From: Sinobacterium norvegicum
Lineage (GTDB): Bacteria > Pseudomonadota > Gammaproteobacteria > Pseudomonadales > Sinobacteriaceae
NCBI RefSeq assembly: GCF_923077115.1
Contig: NZ_CAKLPX010000001.1
Location: 1,116,001-1,180,000, forward strand
Direction of reading: 5' to 3'
Length of the DNA: 64,000 nt
Positions 16,491 through 25,780 of the stretch are shown here, piece after piece. How positions within the stretch are numbered: the stretch's first letter is position 1; each line of letters starts with the position of its first letter. Position numbers and translations under genes: made by a program. The notes under the pieces are model-generated. The model saw only the letters and a program-made list of their open reading frames with translations. It was not told where the DNA came from and made no database searches.

Positions 16491-16506
16491 TCTAATTAAA
16501 TTAACA
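16491..16506. promoter_or_regulatory. HexR-like box 2
   Basis: TCTAATTAAATTAACA keeps the complete TAATTAAATTA core of the HexR palindrome, with a weaker edge. It sits about 21 bases (two helical turns) after box 1. Confidence 0.55.
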
Positions 16507-16564
16507 TTTTTAGATGAATTTACAGCTAAAATAGGGCATTATTTAACTAAGCTAAATTAATTAG

Positions 16565-16579
16565 TGTAATTCAATAACA
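16565..16579. promoter_or_regulatory. HexR-like box 3, close to the gap start
   Basis: TGTAATTCAATAACA matches the HexR palindrome at 13 of 15 positions. It ends 15 bases before the gap ATG, a place where bound HexR would block transcription. Confidence 0.65.
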
Positions 16580-16594
16580 AGAAAGGGTTAGGTT

Positions 16595-17626
16595 ATGGCT
16601 ATTCGTGTCGCTATTAATGGTTACGGTCGCATCGGTCGCAATATTCTTCGTGCGCTGTATGAATCAGATTTTCGTCAGCAGATAGAATTGGTGGCTATTA
16701 ACGACTTAGGTAGCACCGAATTCAACGCCCACCTCACCGCCTTCGACTCAGTTCACGGACGCTTTCCCGGTACGGTTGAACACAGTGACGGAGAACTGAT
16801 CATTAACGGTGACAGCATCCAAACCTTTTCCCAGCGCGATCCAGCGCTGCTGCCCTGGGGGCATTTGGATATCGATGTGGTCTATGAGTGCACAGGCTTT
16901 TTTACCAGCCGCGACAAGGCCCAAGCCCATATAAAGGCTGGCGCCAAGAAAGTTATCATTTCTGCTCCGGCAGCCGATGTTGATGCCACCGTGGTCTTTG
17001 GCGTCAACCAACAAGTGCTGAATGCCGACAGCCAAATCATTTCCAACGCCTCCTGTACCACCAACTGCCTGGCGCCAATGGCAAAAACACTGCACGACGC
17101 GGTCGGTATTGTTCAAGGGAGTATGACGACAATCCATGCCTTTACCAACGACCAAAATCTGCACGACGTTTATCACGCCGATAAATTCCGCGCCCGCGCC
17201 GCCGGCCAATCGATGATTCCCACCAAGACCGGTGCCGCTCAAGCCGTCGGTCTGGTGCTACCGGAACTGGCTGGCAGACTCGATGGCATGGCTGTTCGCG
17301 TTCCCACCGCCAACGTCTCGCTGGTCGACCTGGTGTTTATCGCCGGCCGCGATACCTCCGCCGAGGAGATTAATCAGCTGATGAAATCCGCGGCTAATAA
17401 CGGCCTCAAAGGTGTGCTGGATTATAACGACCAGCCGCTGGTCTCGATTGACTTCAACCACCAGCCCGCCTCCTCCACCTTCGACGCCAACCACACCAAA
17501 GTCGACGGCAGGATGGTCAAGGTAATGGCCTGGTATGACAACGAGTGGGGTTTCTCTAACCGTATGCTAGACAACACCCTGGCGCTGATGGCCGCCGATG
17601 CAATAAAAACCGAACACGCCGCCTGA
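16595..17626 (+). CDS. gap: Type I glyceraldehyde-3-phosphate dehydrogenase
   Basis: 343 residues: a Rossmann start ([20 protein letters not shown]), the catalytic [12 protein letters not shown] with the nucleophilic Cys, and [14 protein letters not shown] at the end. The blocks [17 protein letters not shown] and [20 protein letters not shown] match Pseudomonas GapA rather than erythrose-4-phosphate dehydrogenase Epd. It oxidises glyceraldehyde-3-P to 1,3-bisphosphoglycerate downstream of the Entner-Doudoroff split. pyk starts 68 bases later, probably in the same transcript. HexR boxes precede it. Confidence 0.95.
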   Translation: MAIRVAINGYGRIGRNILRALYESDFRQQIELVAINDLGSTEFNAHLTAFDSVHGRFPGTVEHSDGELIINGDSIQTFSQRDPALLPWGHLDIDVVYECTGFFTSRDKAQAHIKAGAKKVIISAPAADVDATVVFGVNQQVLNADSQIISNASCTTNCLAPMAKTLHDAVGIVQGSMTTIHAFTNDQNLHDVYHADKFRARAAGQSMIPTKTGAAQAVGLVLPELAGRLDGMAVRVPTANVSLVDLVFIAGRDTSAEEINQLMKSAANNGLKGVLDYNDQPLVSIDFNHQPASSTFDANHTKVDGRMVKVMAWYDNEWGFSNRMLDNTLALMAADAIKTEHAA

Positions 17627-17694
17627 AAGACACCGTAGTGATGGGCACAGCGACGAGGATCACTTGGCGCTGTGCCTCAGCAAGAGATATCAAC

Positions 17695-19140
17695 ATGCTT
17701 AGAAGAACTAAAATTGTCGCCACCCTGGGCCCAGCCACCGATGATCCGGCCACACTGGAGCGACTCATTCTCGCTGGCGTTAACGTCGTCCGCTTGAATT
17801 TTTCCCACGGCCAGCCGCAGGATCACGATCAGCGCGCCCAGCAAGTCCGTCGCATTGCCAAGCAACATGGCCGCACCGTTGCCATCCTCGGTGATTTGCA
17901 GGGGCCGAAGATTCGTATCGCCCGCTTCCAACAGAGCTCTATCATCCTCTGCGCCGGTGACGGTTTCATCCTCGACGCCAGTCTCGGCAGCGACGAGGGC
18001 AACCAGTACCAGGTCGGCCTCGACTACGACAATCTACCTAACGAGGTTGCCGCCGGCGATAAACTATTGCTCGACGATGGTCGTATTGTTTTAGCCGTCA
18101 CCGCCATTGAAAACAGCCGCATCAGTACCACGGTGGTCGTTGGCGGTAAGCTGTCGAACAACAAGGGCATTAACCTGGAAGGCGGTGGCCTGAGTGCCGC
18201 CGCACTGACCGAGAAAGATTACCGCGACATTCGCCACGCCGCCGAAATCGACGTCGATTATTTGGCCGTGTCGTTTGTCCGCTCCGCCGCCGATATCGAA
18301 CTGGCTCGCTCCGCCTTCGAACAGGCCGGAGGCAACGGCGGCATCGTCGCCAAGATCGAGCGCGCCGAGGCCGTCGCCTGTAACGACTTACTCGACGAGA
18401 TCATTAAATCCACCGACGTCATCATGGTGGCCCGGGGTGACTTGGGTGTCGAGATCGGCGACGCGCAGCTGGTCGCCGTACAGAAGCATTTAATCGAGCG
18501 CTCGCGCCAGCTCAATAAGATTGTCATCACCGCCACCCAGATGATGGAGTCGATGATCGACAGCCCGCTACCCACCCGCGCCGAGGTGTTTGATGTTGCC
18601 AACGCCGTACTCGACGGCACCGATGCGGTGATGCTCTCCGGTGAAACCGCCGCCGGTCACTTTCCGGTCGAGGCCGTTGAGGCGATGGACCGGGTGATTC
18701 TTGGGGCCGAAAAACACCCCTCCGCACATGTCTCCGCCCACCGCCTGCATCAGAACTTCAGCGTCGCCGATGAGTCCATTGCCATGGCTACGATGTACAC
18801 TGCCAACCACCTCATTGGTGTCGGCGCTATCATCAGCATGACCGAAACCGGCAGCACCCCGAAGCTGATGTCACGCATCAGCTCCAACACGCCGATCTTC
18901 GCCTTCACCCCCAATGTGAAGACCGAAAACCGCGTCGCGCTCTATCGTGGTGTCGTCCCCGTCACCTTCGATATCAGCAGCGTCCCCCCCGCCGAAATCA
19001 ACGATTGCGTGGTGCAAAACCTGATCGACCGCAAGCAGGTTACAACAGGTGATTGGGTAATCCTGTCCAAGGGCGATTTCGATAACGTCCACGGCGGCAC
19101 CAATACCATGAAGATTATTGCCGTGGGTGGTGCCACCTAA
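17695..19140 (+). CDS. pyk: Pyruvate kinase
   Basis: 481 residues from the ATG at 17695 (MLRRTKIVATLGPATDDPAT), the normal family start; the frame is open 19 codons upstream but without homology. It has the substrate signature IVAKIERAEA, the MVARGDLGVEIG block and the TATQMMESMI motif, with a C-terminal allosteric domain (TETGSTPKLMSRI). It converts PEP and ADP to pyruvate and ATP. The length suits the PykA type. It is linked to gap and hence likely to HexR control. A terminator follows. Confidence 0.95.
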   Translation: MLRRTKIVATLGPATDDPATLERLILAGVNVVRLNFSHGQPQDHDQRAQQVRRIAKQHGRTVAILGDLQGPKIRIARFQQSSIILCAGDGFILDASLGSDEGNQYQVGLDYDNLPNEVAAGDKLLLDDGRIVLAVTAIENSRISTTVVVGGKLSNNKGINLEGGGLSAAALTEKDYRDIRHAAEIDVDYLAVSFVRSAADIELARSAFEQAGGNGGIVAKIERAEAVACNDLLDEIIKSTDVIMVARGDLGVEIGDAQLVAVQKHLIERSRQLNKIVITATQMMESMIDSPLPTRAEVFDVANAVLDGTDAVMLSGETAAGHFPVEAVEAMDRVILGAEKHPSAHVSAHRLHQNFSVADESIAMATMYTANHLIGVGAIISMTETGSTPKLMSRISSNTPIFAFTPNVKTENRVALYRGVVPVTFDISSVPPAEINDCVVQNLIDRKQVTTGDWVILSKGDFDNVHGGTNTMKIIAVGGAT

Positions 19141-19164
19141 CAGATATCATCAGTGATTATTTAT

Positions 19165-19187
19165 GGCGCCTTTTAGGCGCCTTTTTA
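19165..19187 (+). terminator. Terminator after pyk
   Basis: GGCGCC, loop TTTTA, GGCGCC, then TTTTT, 25 bases after the stop codon. Confidence 0.85.
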
Positions 19188-19282
19188 TAGGCTTGTTACC
19201 GTCTTACAACATGTAGCCTTGTTGAGCACTAGGACTATATTGACTACAATGTCACCCATACTACTTATCTGAGGCTCCCCGT

Positions 19283-19531
19283 ATGAACGACACCACATCA
19301 CAACCCGAGTTACCCGATCGCCTGTCGGTAAACCCCAAAAGCAAACACCATGTGGCCGCCATCTTCGAACACAATATCGGTATCCGCTTGAATGACAAAG
19401 AGCGTAACGATGTTGAGGAGTACTGCATCAGCGAAGGCTGGGTGAAAATCCCCTCACCTAAAGCGCTGGATCGTCGCGGACAACCGCTGTTGGTGAAGCT
19501 CAAAGGTACGGTTGAAGCCTTTTATAAATAA
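19283..19531 (+). CDS. DUF3297 family protein
   Basis: 82 residues. The blocks LPDRLSVNPKSKHH, IGIRLNDKERNDVEEYCISE split around NDKE, and GTVEAFYK are diagnostic of DUF3297, a small conserved proteobacterial family with no known function. It has its own ribosome-binding site region (GAGGC) and lies beyond the pyk terminator, so it is probably monocistronic. Confidence 0.87.
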   Translation: MNDTTSQPELPDRLSVNPKSKHHVAAIFEHNIGIRLNDKERNDVEEYCISEGWVKIPSPKALDRRGQPLLVKLKGTVEAFYK

Positions 19532-19654
19532 ACCGTTCGCTGCACCGCTTTGAAGAATGACGCAGGCCTTGCCTTGTCATTCCTCGACCAACCGCCTAAT
19601 TCTTCCTCACAAGCCCCCTCCTGTTAACAAGCCCAATACCCAGCTCAACAATAA

Positions 19655-19668
19655 TTGACCGGCGTCAA
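19655..19668. promoter_or_regulatory. FNR/ANR-like box before dcu
   Basis: TTGACCGGCGTCAA fits TTGAT-N4-ATCAA at all positions except the innermost pair, which changes to C and G and keeps the symmetry. It overlaps a second short palindrome (CGTCAAA-CTG-TTTGACG, 19663-19679). It lies 110 bases before the predicted dcu start. An oxygen-responsive regulator acting here is inferred. Confidence 0.55.
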
Positions 19669-19778
19669 ACTGTTTGACGGTTGCCACATTAGCGATGAAT
19701 ATCACTATCCATAGCAAGGTCTAGCCCTTTTCAGCCGATTATAATTGGCCACTTGATAAAGTGATGATGAGGTGTGCC

Positions 19779-21098
19779 ATGTTTTATCTACACATGCTGT
19801 TACTGTTAAGTGTTATTTTTGTCGGCATACGCCACGGTGGCATTGCCTTTGGCTTACTCGGCGGTTTAGGCGTCTCTATTTTAGCCTTTGTCTTCGGCAT
19901 CGCTCCGGGTACGCCACCGATCAGTGTCATGCTGATAATTCTGGCTGTCGTTGCCGCCTCGGCGACACTGGAGGCCACCGGCGGTCTCAAGCTACTGGTT
20001 AGATATGCCGAGAAGCTGCTGCGCAAACACCCCAATCAAATTGTTTTTCTTGGACCACTGTGTACCTATTCCCTCACCGTTTTAGTCGGTACCGGCCATT
20101 CGGTCTACCCGCTGTTGCCGGTGATTTACGATGTTGCCTACAAGAAAGGCATTCGCCCCGAGCGGCCGATGGCAATGGCAACCATCGCCTCACAAATGGG
20201 TATCACAGCCAGCCCAATTGCGGCGGCAGCGGCAGTGGTCATGGCAACGGCGGCCGACAACAATCTGGATATCGGCCTTATCAATGTGTTATTGGTCACC
20301 ATCCCTGCAACGCTTATCGGTGTGCTTGCCGGTTGTTTTTGGAGTTTGCGACGCGGCTGTGACTTAGACAAAGACCCGGCATTTCTTGCCCGCTGTGAAG
20401 ACCCAGAATTCAAGTCACAATTAATCGATGAGCAGGATCAGGCTGGTGATAACAGCATCCAACCCATGGCCAAAAAAGGCCTGGGCATTTTCCTCGCCGG
20501 TATTGCCACGGTTATCATGGTTGCACTGTTTGGTAACAGTCTCGGGCTGCTGCCCGAGGGAGTTAACATGTCGGTGGCGATACAATTTTTAATGCTATCG
20601 GTCGGTGCCGTCATTATACTAACCACCAAGGTTGACCCCAAAAAAATCGTCAACAGCAACGTCTTTATCGCCGGTATGACGGCGGTCATTATTATCTTTG
20701 GTATTGCCTGGATGAGCGATACTATTATCGGCCATCACAAGGTCTATTTAATCAGCCTGGTCAGCGATCTGGTCGCCGAGCTGCCATGGACTTTTGCCAT
20801 CGCCATGTTTTTGGTGTCGATTTTTCTTAAAAGCCAGGCCGCGGTATTGGTGATTATGCTGCCGCTGGGGTTTTCGATGGGGATTCCAGCCGAGGTGTTG
20901 ATCGGCGTGCTGCCAGCCTGTTATGCCTACTTCTTCTTCCCCTTCTACCCCAGCGACTTAGCCGCCATTACCTTCGATCGCTCAGGCACTACTCAGATTG
21001 GTAAATACGTGCTCAACCACAGCTTTTTATTACCCGGCTTCATCGGTGTAACCACCGCGACAATCACAGGCTATCTGATCTCGATTACCATTAATTAA
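19779..21098 (+). CDS. C4-dicarboxylate transporter, DcuA/DcuB family
   Basis: 439 residues from the ATG at 19779, which has GAGG seven bases upstream. A polytopic membrane protein; blocks such as GPLCTYSLTVLVGTGHSVYPLLPVIYD (in part) and SQMGITASPIAAAAAVV are characteristic of Dcu carriers, as is the final FFFPFYPSDLAAITFDRSGTT region. E. coli Dcu proteins exchange fumarate or aspartate for succinate under anaerobic conditions. DcuA or DcuB cannot be separated by eye. The FNR-like box upstream agrees with oxygen control. Confidence 0.9.
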   Translation: MFYLHMLLLLSVIFVGIRHGGIAFGLLGGLGVSILAFVFGIAPGTPPISVMLIILAVVAASATLEATGGLKLLVRYAEKLLRKHPNQIVFLGPLCTYSLTVLVGTGHSVYPLLPVIYDVAYKKGIRPERPMAMATIASQMGITASPIAAAAAVVMATAADNNLDIGLINVLLVTIPATLIGVLAGCFWSLRRGCDLDKDPAFLARCEDPEFKSQLIDEQDQAGDNSIQPMAKKGLGIFLAGIATVIMVALFGNSLGLLPEGVNMSVAIQFLMLSVGAVIILTTKVDPKKIVNSNVFIAGMTAVIIIFGIAWMSDTIIGHHKVYLISLVSDLVAELPWTFAIAMFLVSIFLKSQAAVLVIMLPLGFSMGIPAEVLIGVLPACYAYFFFPFYPSDLAAITFDRSGTTQIGKYVLNHSFLLPGFIGVTTATITGYLISITIN

Positions 21099-21402
21099 AC
21101 CGACACAGAGACGCAACAGCAAGGACGCTGACAAGCCCTCTACAGCGGCGCTTTTATAGACAAAGCAATTTTCAACCACTGCGCCGCCCTCCCCATCGCC
21201 CAATTTTGATCTTCCATTTATCATCCTGCGTGCTATTATTAAACACCGTTAGTTAATTAGCTAAAACTAACGAGAAGTTCATCAAAAGGCTTTTGCTGCA
21301 CATGCTGAAAGGTTTGGCGAGTGAGCAATTATAACAATAATCTTCATAGCCTCGACAACGCCGTCTGTGTTGTTATCGCCATAACAATAGGACCCTGCCT
21401 GT
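21099..21402. other. Intergenic region before the sulfotransferase gene
   Basis: About 300 bases without a convincing gene. It contains an 8-bp inverted repeat at 21247-21272, listed separately. Confidence 0.4.
21247..21272. promoter_or_regulatory. Inverted repeat before the sulfotransferase gene
   Basis: CGTTAGTT, a 10-base spacer and AACTAACG are exact complements. It lies 130 bases upstream of the sulfotransferase ATG. An operator is possible. Confidence 0.4.
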
Positions 21403-22650
21403 ATGTCTTTTTCTAAAGTTGCCACCGATATCAAACGTCCCTTTGCAGTGACGTTGATTAATACCGTCGGCCGATTATTAAACACGGTGGGCATTACTGC
21501 TGTCCGTTTAGACGAGCAAAAATTGCTGAACAAAGCACAGAAAAACACTGGTCTGAGTGACTTCGGCGACGATGATTTTAGAGAGGGGCTGACCGTTTTA
21601 CTCCACTCTTTAGAGCATGAGGCCGAGCTCAACCTGCTGGGCCGAATCATGGCTTACAAGCAGGTACTGAATTTATTAAAAAATAGATTATTGATTACCG
21701 ACACACTGAAGAAAAACCCTGAGATTGAACAAATAGACATTGCCAAGCCGATGATTATCGCCGGCCTACCACGCACCGGAACGACTATTCTTCAGGGCTT
21801 ATTAGCCGCCGACCCGGACAGCCGCGTATTAAAATTTTGGGAGGGGGCGCAGCCCTGCCCGCCGGCCTCGGGGCCAGACAACCGTATTGCCGACAGCAAG
21901 AAAGACATGGATATTTTATGCCAGTTCATTCCGGGATTTCAGGCGATCCACTCTGTCGGCGCCGAACTGCCGCAGGAATGCCTGACCCTGATGGCCATCA
22001 ACTTTACCAGCGCCCAGTTTGAATTGAATTTTAATGTGCCCAGTTACCAGGAGTGGTATTTCAACCGCGACTTAAGCAAAACATTTATCTTTCATAAAAA
22101 ATGCCTACAGCTACTACAGTTTTATCAGCCCGGTCAACATTGGGTATTAAAAACACCACCCCATGTCAGCGCGGTAGAACCATTACTGGCGATTTATCCC
22201 GACGCTCGCATATTACAAACCCACCGCGACCCGGCAAAGGTGATGATCTCTGTCTCCAGTCTCTACTATGCCCTGCACGCCTTGGGCTCAGATACCGTGA
22301 CGCCGACAATGATAGGGGCGTTAGAGGTCAAAAACTGGGCCAGACACCTAGAGATAAGCATGCAAGCGCGGGACCGACTGGGCGATAAAGCCGAGCAGAT
22401 TTATGACGTCTATTTTGATGACTTGCTCGATACCCCAGTCGCCGAAATCAAAAAAATCTACAACCACTTTAACATGACCTGGTCTGACACCTTAGAGCAG
22501 ACGCTAAATACATTTATGGCGCAAAATACACGAGAAAAACACGGTAAACACGCCTATAGCGCAGAGATGTTCGGCTTGAATGAAGACGAACTCGACGAGG
22601 CTTTTAGTGCCTATCGACAACGTTTTAATATTTCGAAAAATAATCGCTAA
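21403..22650 (+). CDS. Sulfotransferase family protein
   Basis: 415 residues. The PAPS-binding loop is PMIIAGLPRTGTTIL (residues 116-130), with the 3'-phosphate region around ILQTHRDPAKVMISVSSLY later in the chain, as in the Sulfotransfer_3 family. Many bacterial members of this type are linked to lipid or steroid metabolism, but the acceptor is unknown. The SnoaL-like gene follows after 17 bases, so they are probably co-transcribed. No PAPS-synthesis genes lie nearby, although a PAPS reductase-like gene is at 5.5 kb. Confidence 0.87.
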   Translation: MSFSKVATDIKRPFAVTLINTVGRLLNTVGITAVRLDEQKLLNKAQKNTGLSDFGDDDFREGLTVLLHSLEHEAELNLLGRIMAYKQVLNLLKNRLLITDTLKKNPEIEQIDIAKPMIIAGLPRTGTTILQGLLAADPDSRVLKFWEGAQPCPPASGPDNRIADSKKDMDILCQFIPGFQAIHSVGAELPQECLTLMAINFTSAQFELNFNVPSYQEWYFNRDLSKTFIFHKKCLQLLQFYQPGQHWVLKTPPHVSAVEPLLAIYPDARILQTHRDPAKVMISVSSLYYALHALGSDTVTPTMIGALEVKNWARHLEISMQARDRLGDKAEQIYDVYFDDLLDTPVAEIKKIYNHFNMTWSDTLEQTLNTFMAQNTREKHGKHAYSAEMFGLNEDELDEAFSAYRQRFNISKNNR

Positions 22651-22667
22651 TCACACAAGGAAATTCT

Positions 22668-23507
22668 ATGAATACTGTTGCGACAAATCGCGCCACTCTC
22701 AGGCGCTGGTACGATAAGATGTGGGCGGAATGTGATAGTGGCTTGGTGCCTAAGATTGCCGGCCAAACGTACTTGCGCCACGATATTACCGGCGCCAATA
22801 ATGCCATGACCTCTGAGCAATACGGTGAGATGGTCGGTATCGGCACCACTGACAGCACGGTAATCGATTTTAGCTACTGCTTAATCGCCCAGGATAACTA
22901 TGTCGGCTCTATCGGCCGCATGATGTTTGAGGGTGATCGTCAGTGGGACTGGGTGCAACTATTCCGTTTAGAAGACGGAAAAATGGTCGAAACCTGGTTG
23001 CCCGGCATGGGCGGCACAGACCCCTTTGGCTTCCCCCAGGCCTGGTCAGTATGGCAGGGCGGCGAAATCCCACCAGCCTTACCCGAGAGCTCTCGTCAAA
23101 CCTGTGTGCGCGAATTTTTGCAACAGCGCTGGGTCGACAATAAGCCAGAGACTCTTGACCAATTCGTTGGCGACTACATCGTGGTCCATGATACCGACAA
23201 GGCCGGTCAACAACTGACTCGCCAGGGCTATAACGATGTCATCGCCGCTCAACTGGCGACACGCGATGTGGCGGATTTGCAGCTGTTTATGCTGGAAGAG
23301 GATAATCTGATCATTGCGGTGGCTAGCTGGCAGGTGAATGGCGACAAGCAGTGGGACTTCACCCAGGCCTTCCGCTTTGACGGCAACCTGATAGTTGAAA
23401 CATGGCTACCCTCGATCGGCGGCACCGACGATACCTTATCGCTGGGGCCACACTCAAGATGGCCAGACGGGGTTATCCCCGAGACGGTCTATCGCCCGAA
23501 GCCATAA
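22668..23507 (+). CDS. Tandem SnoaL-like/NTF2-fold protein
   Basis: 279 residues made of two similar halves: VETWLPGMGGTD in the first half recurs as VETWLPSIGGTD in the second, and WDWVQLFRLEDGKMVETW recurs as WDFTQAFRFDGNLIVETW. Each half resembles a SnoaL-like NTF2 cone domain, a fold used by polyketide cyclases, isomerases and steroid delta-isomerase relatives. The arrangement suggests an internal duplication giving a pseudo-dimer. It lies 17 bases after the sulfotransferase gene; AAGGA precedes the ATG. Catalytic function unknown. Confidence 0.75.
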   Translation: MNTVATNRATLRRWYDKMWAECDSGLVPKIAGQTYLRHDITGANNAMTSEQYGEMVGIGTTDSTVIDFSYCLIAQDNYVGSIGRMMFEGDRQWDWVQLFRLEDGKMVETWLPGMGGTDPFGFPQAWSVWQGGEIPPALPESSRQTCVREFLQQRWVDNKPETLDQFVGDYIVVHDTDKAGQQLTRQGYNDVIAAQLATRDVADLQLFMLEEDNLIIAVASWQVNGDKQWDFTQAFRFDGNLIVETWLPSIGGTDDTLSLGPHSRWPDGVIPETVYRPKP

Positions 23508-23521
23508 CGGGCCAACAGACG

Positions 23522-23558
23522 CTGGCGCGACTGACGCACCTCAGTCGCGCCAGAGTTT
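23522..23558 (+). terminator. Terminator-like hairpin after the SnoaL gene
   Basis: A perfect 13-bp stem, CTGGCGCGACTGA / TCAGTCGCGCCAG with a 6-base loop, followed by AGTTTTC. The U-tract is short but the stem is very stable. Confidence 0.75.
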
Positions 23559-23586
23559 TCCCTAGCAACTCTACTGACAACTCTAT

Positions 23587-24354
23587 TTACAACTCAAACA
23601 ACACATCACTGCGCACGATATATTTAGTCCCCTGGCTAATGTCTTCCGAGCCATGCAAACAGTGCAGCGGATGAGTGCCATGGGGGAAGCATAAAACACT
23701 GCCCGCCGGGGTTCTCACATTGACAGTGGTAGCACTTGCTCTGCCGCGTGCTGGCAGTTCAGGGTTTTCACTGTTAACCAAAAACTGAGTATGTCCGCCC
23801 TGATAATCGTCACTTAAAAAAATCAAAAACGTGTACATACTCCAGCGATCATCGTAGGCATTACTGACTAATTCGCCATCAATAATTCGACTACCCGGCC
23901 AGGAACCATCGGTATGGGTGGAGAAGAAATCACCTTGCTGGTAACGATAGAAACGACAACGACCATTAATACCAAGTGGCTTTTTACCGGCGAAATGATT
24001 CTTTGTATCGGTAAATAAATTTTTACAACGCTGCCAAATTAAATCGGTGGTCGTGTCGTCGGCCACCCAGGTGAGATTATTGTTATGACGAATTGAGCGT
24101 GGCAGTGATACCGCCGCATCATCGGTATAACCCAGGGTCTCAGTCGTGGTAATAAACTGCTCACACTCCGCTTTAGTCAGCACATTGTGAAGCTGAAAGG
24201 CGCCGGGGACCGATGTAATATCCTGCCGTGTCACCTTCGCTGGCGCCGCTTCAGCAAGTGCCATCGGGTTTTCGATCGCCGAGGCCCACAGCGGCAAATC
24301 ATCACGCATGCTGCCGGTTTCTCTGCTGGCAATATAAAATCGTTGTTCATTCAT
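23587..24354 (-). CDS. 2OG-Fe(II) oxygenase
   Basis: 255 residues with the iron-binding HxD in FFSTHTDGSW (His147, Asp149), a distal histidine probably His234 in HCLHGSED, and Lys244/Arg248 in GTKYIVRSD for 2-oxoglutarate. The fold block RFYRYQQGDFFSTHTD suits the prolyl 4-hydroxylase-like class. It is distinct from the 2OG oxygenase at 11.5 kb. It ends an apparent ArsR-ALDH-2OG operon (18-base gap to the aldehyde dehydrogenase gene), so it may act on the same substrate route. Confidence 0.85.
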   Translation of the reverse strand: MNEQRFYIASRETGSMRDDLPLWASAIENPMALAEAAPAKVTRQDITSVPGAFQLHNVLTKAECEQFITTTETLGYTDDAAVSLPRSIRHNNNLTWVADDTTTDLIWQRCKNLFTDTKNHFAGKKPLGINGRCRFYRYQQGDFFSTHTDGSWPGSRIIDGELVSNAYDDRWSMYTFLIFLSDDYQGGHTQFLVNSENPELPARGRASATTVNVRTPAGSVLCFPHGTHPLHCLHGSEDISQGTKYIVRSDVLFEL

Positions 24355-24372
24355 TTGACTACTCCTATTCGC

Positions 24373-25710
24373 TTAACGCGACACGACTCTGACTTGACTA
24401 AACTGGCGATGACCTTCGGCTGATCCGTGATAACCATAACCACTTTGCTTGGCTCCAACCCACGGAGCATTTCCGCCACCACCCTGACCTTGATTAATGC
24501 CAATCATGCCTGCTTCTAAGCGCTCGGCCACGGCCTCAACACCGGCGCCACCAAATACCACTGCTCCCAATCCATAATCGGAATCGTTGGCGCGGGCAAC
24601 AGCCTCATCGACGGTGTCAAAACGACTAATCGCGACGACGGGACCAAAGGTTTCCTGCTGTTCAATCAGCATATCGCGGCTCATTCCGGTCAACACTGTT
24701 GGCTTAATATACGGCGCTGTTTGCTCGCTGCCGCCCAATAAGACGGTCGCCCCCTTAGCCTCGGCATCCGCGATATGACTCACCACCGTCTGATGTTGTT
24801 TGGCGTTGATAATAGGGCCTATATTGACCCCGGCCTGATGCCACGGACCAGTTTTATATTGCCTGGCTATTTGCACCACACGTTGCTCAAATGCCTCTGC
24901 AACAGCACGGTCAACATAGATTCGTTCAATCGAAGTGCACATTTGGCCGGCATTTTCAAAACTGCCTGCAACGGCGAAATAAGCCGCGTTATCAATATTG
25001 GCATTGGCCATCACAATCATCGGATCGTTGCCCCCCAACTCCATCACCAAGCGCTTTAGCGTCGGTGCAGAGCGCGCCATAATATCATGGCCGACCGCCT
25101 TGGATCCGGTAAAGGCAACCATTTGCACATCGCTGCTTACCAACGCTCGGCCGACATCACCATCACCCTGTAGAACCTGCAAAACCCCGTCCGGTAATGC
25201 CTCAGCTAACTGACCAAAGAATACCTCGGCAATCAACGGTGTGTGCTCCGACGGTTTCAAAATAACGCTGTTGCCGGCAATCAACGCTGGGACAATCAAA
25301 TTGTTCGCCATCATCACCGGGTAATTCCAAGGGGCAATCACCGCCACAACACCGAGAGGGCGGTATTGTAATTCAGTGCCACGAGCCACCGGCTGGCTTT
25401 TGAAAGCCGCCACTGCCTCACTGGCGAGATACTCGCCCATTGAAACCGCCCCCCCCACTTCACCGTTGGCGCGACGACGATCCTTGCCCTGCTCCTTGGC
25501 CAGCAAATCACTCAGTGCCGCTACCTGCTCAATTAAGCCATCATAGGCCTTGGTCACGGCGGCAGCTCGCGCTTCAAGCGTCAAAGCGCCCCAAGCCTTC
25601 TGTGCTTTCGATGCCTGTGTTACTGCCTCATTCACTGCCTGAGCCGTTGCGATATCGACCTCACCAATTGCCTCTCCGGTACTGGGGTCGTAGGATACTA
25701 GCGTCGTCAT
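24373..25710 (-). CDS. Aldehyde dehydrogenase family protein
   Basis: 445 residues from the ATG at 25710, preceded by AAGG eight bases upstream; the frame opens five codons earlier. Conserved blocks: VIAPWNYPVMMANNLIVPAL, the Rossmann loop MVAFTGSKAVGHDIM, the general-base block VMELGGNDPMIV, the catalytic Cys in ENAGQMCTSIERIYV and EQQETFGPVVAISRF. NAD(P)-dependent oxidation of an aldehyde is expected; it resembles succinate-semialdehyde/glycolaldehyde dehydrogenases, but substrate is uncertain. It follows the ArsR gene by 70 bases and carries a matching operator-like sequence in that gap. Confidence 0.9.
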   Translation of the reverse strand: MTTLVSYDPSTGEAIGEVDIATAQAVNEAVTQASKAQKAWGALTLEARAAAVTKAYDGLIEQVAALSDLLAKEQGKDRRRANGEVGGAVSMGEYLASEAVAAFKSQPVARGTELQYRPLGVVAVIAPWNYPVMMANNLIVPALIAGNSVILKPSEHTPLIAEVFFGQLAEALPDGVLQVLQGDGDVGRALVSSDVQMVAFTGSKAVGHDIMARSAPTLKRLVMELGGNDPMIVMANANIDNAAYFAVAGSFENAGQMCTSIERIYVDRAVAEAFEQRVVQIARQYKTGPWHQAGVNIGPIINAKQHQTVVSHIADAEAKGATVLLGGSEQTAPYIKPTVLTGMSRDMLIEQQETFGPVVAISRFDTVDEAVARANDSDYGLGAVVFGGAGVEAVAERLEAGMIGINQGQGGGGNAPWVGAKQSGYGYHGSAEGHRQFSQVRVVSR

Positions 25711-25733
25711 TGTGATCACCTTCAAGTATTGGG

Positions 25734-25753
25734 ATATCTAAATTTATCGATAT
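25734..25753. promoter_or_regulatory. ArsR-operator-like site before the aldehyde dehydrogenase gene
   Basis: ATATCTAAATTTATCGATAT contains TTTATCGATAT, the exact complement of ATATCGATAAA in the arsR promoter, and ATATCTAAAT, which also occurs there. This supports shared control of both genes by the ArsR protein. Confidence 0.5.
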
Positions 25754-25780
25754 ATGTGAGTAATAAAAAAACAGCGTCGC

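Noticed and set aside
16595-17626. Erythrose-4-phosphate dehydrogenase (Epd) instead of gap
   Set aside because: The N-terminus is shared by both, but the [20 protein letters not shown] block and the pyk/hexR context match GapA.
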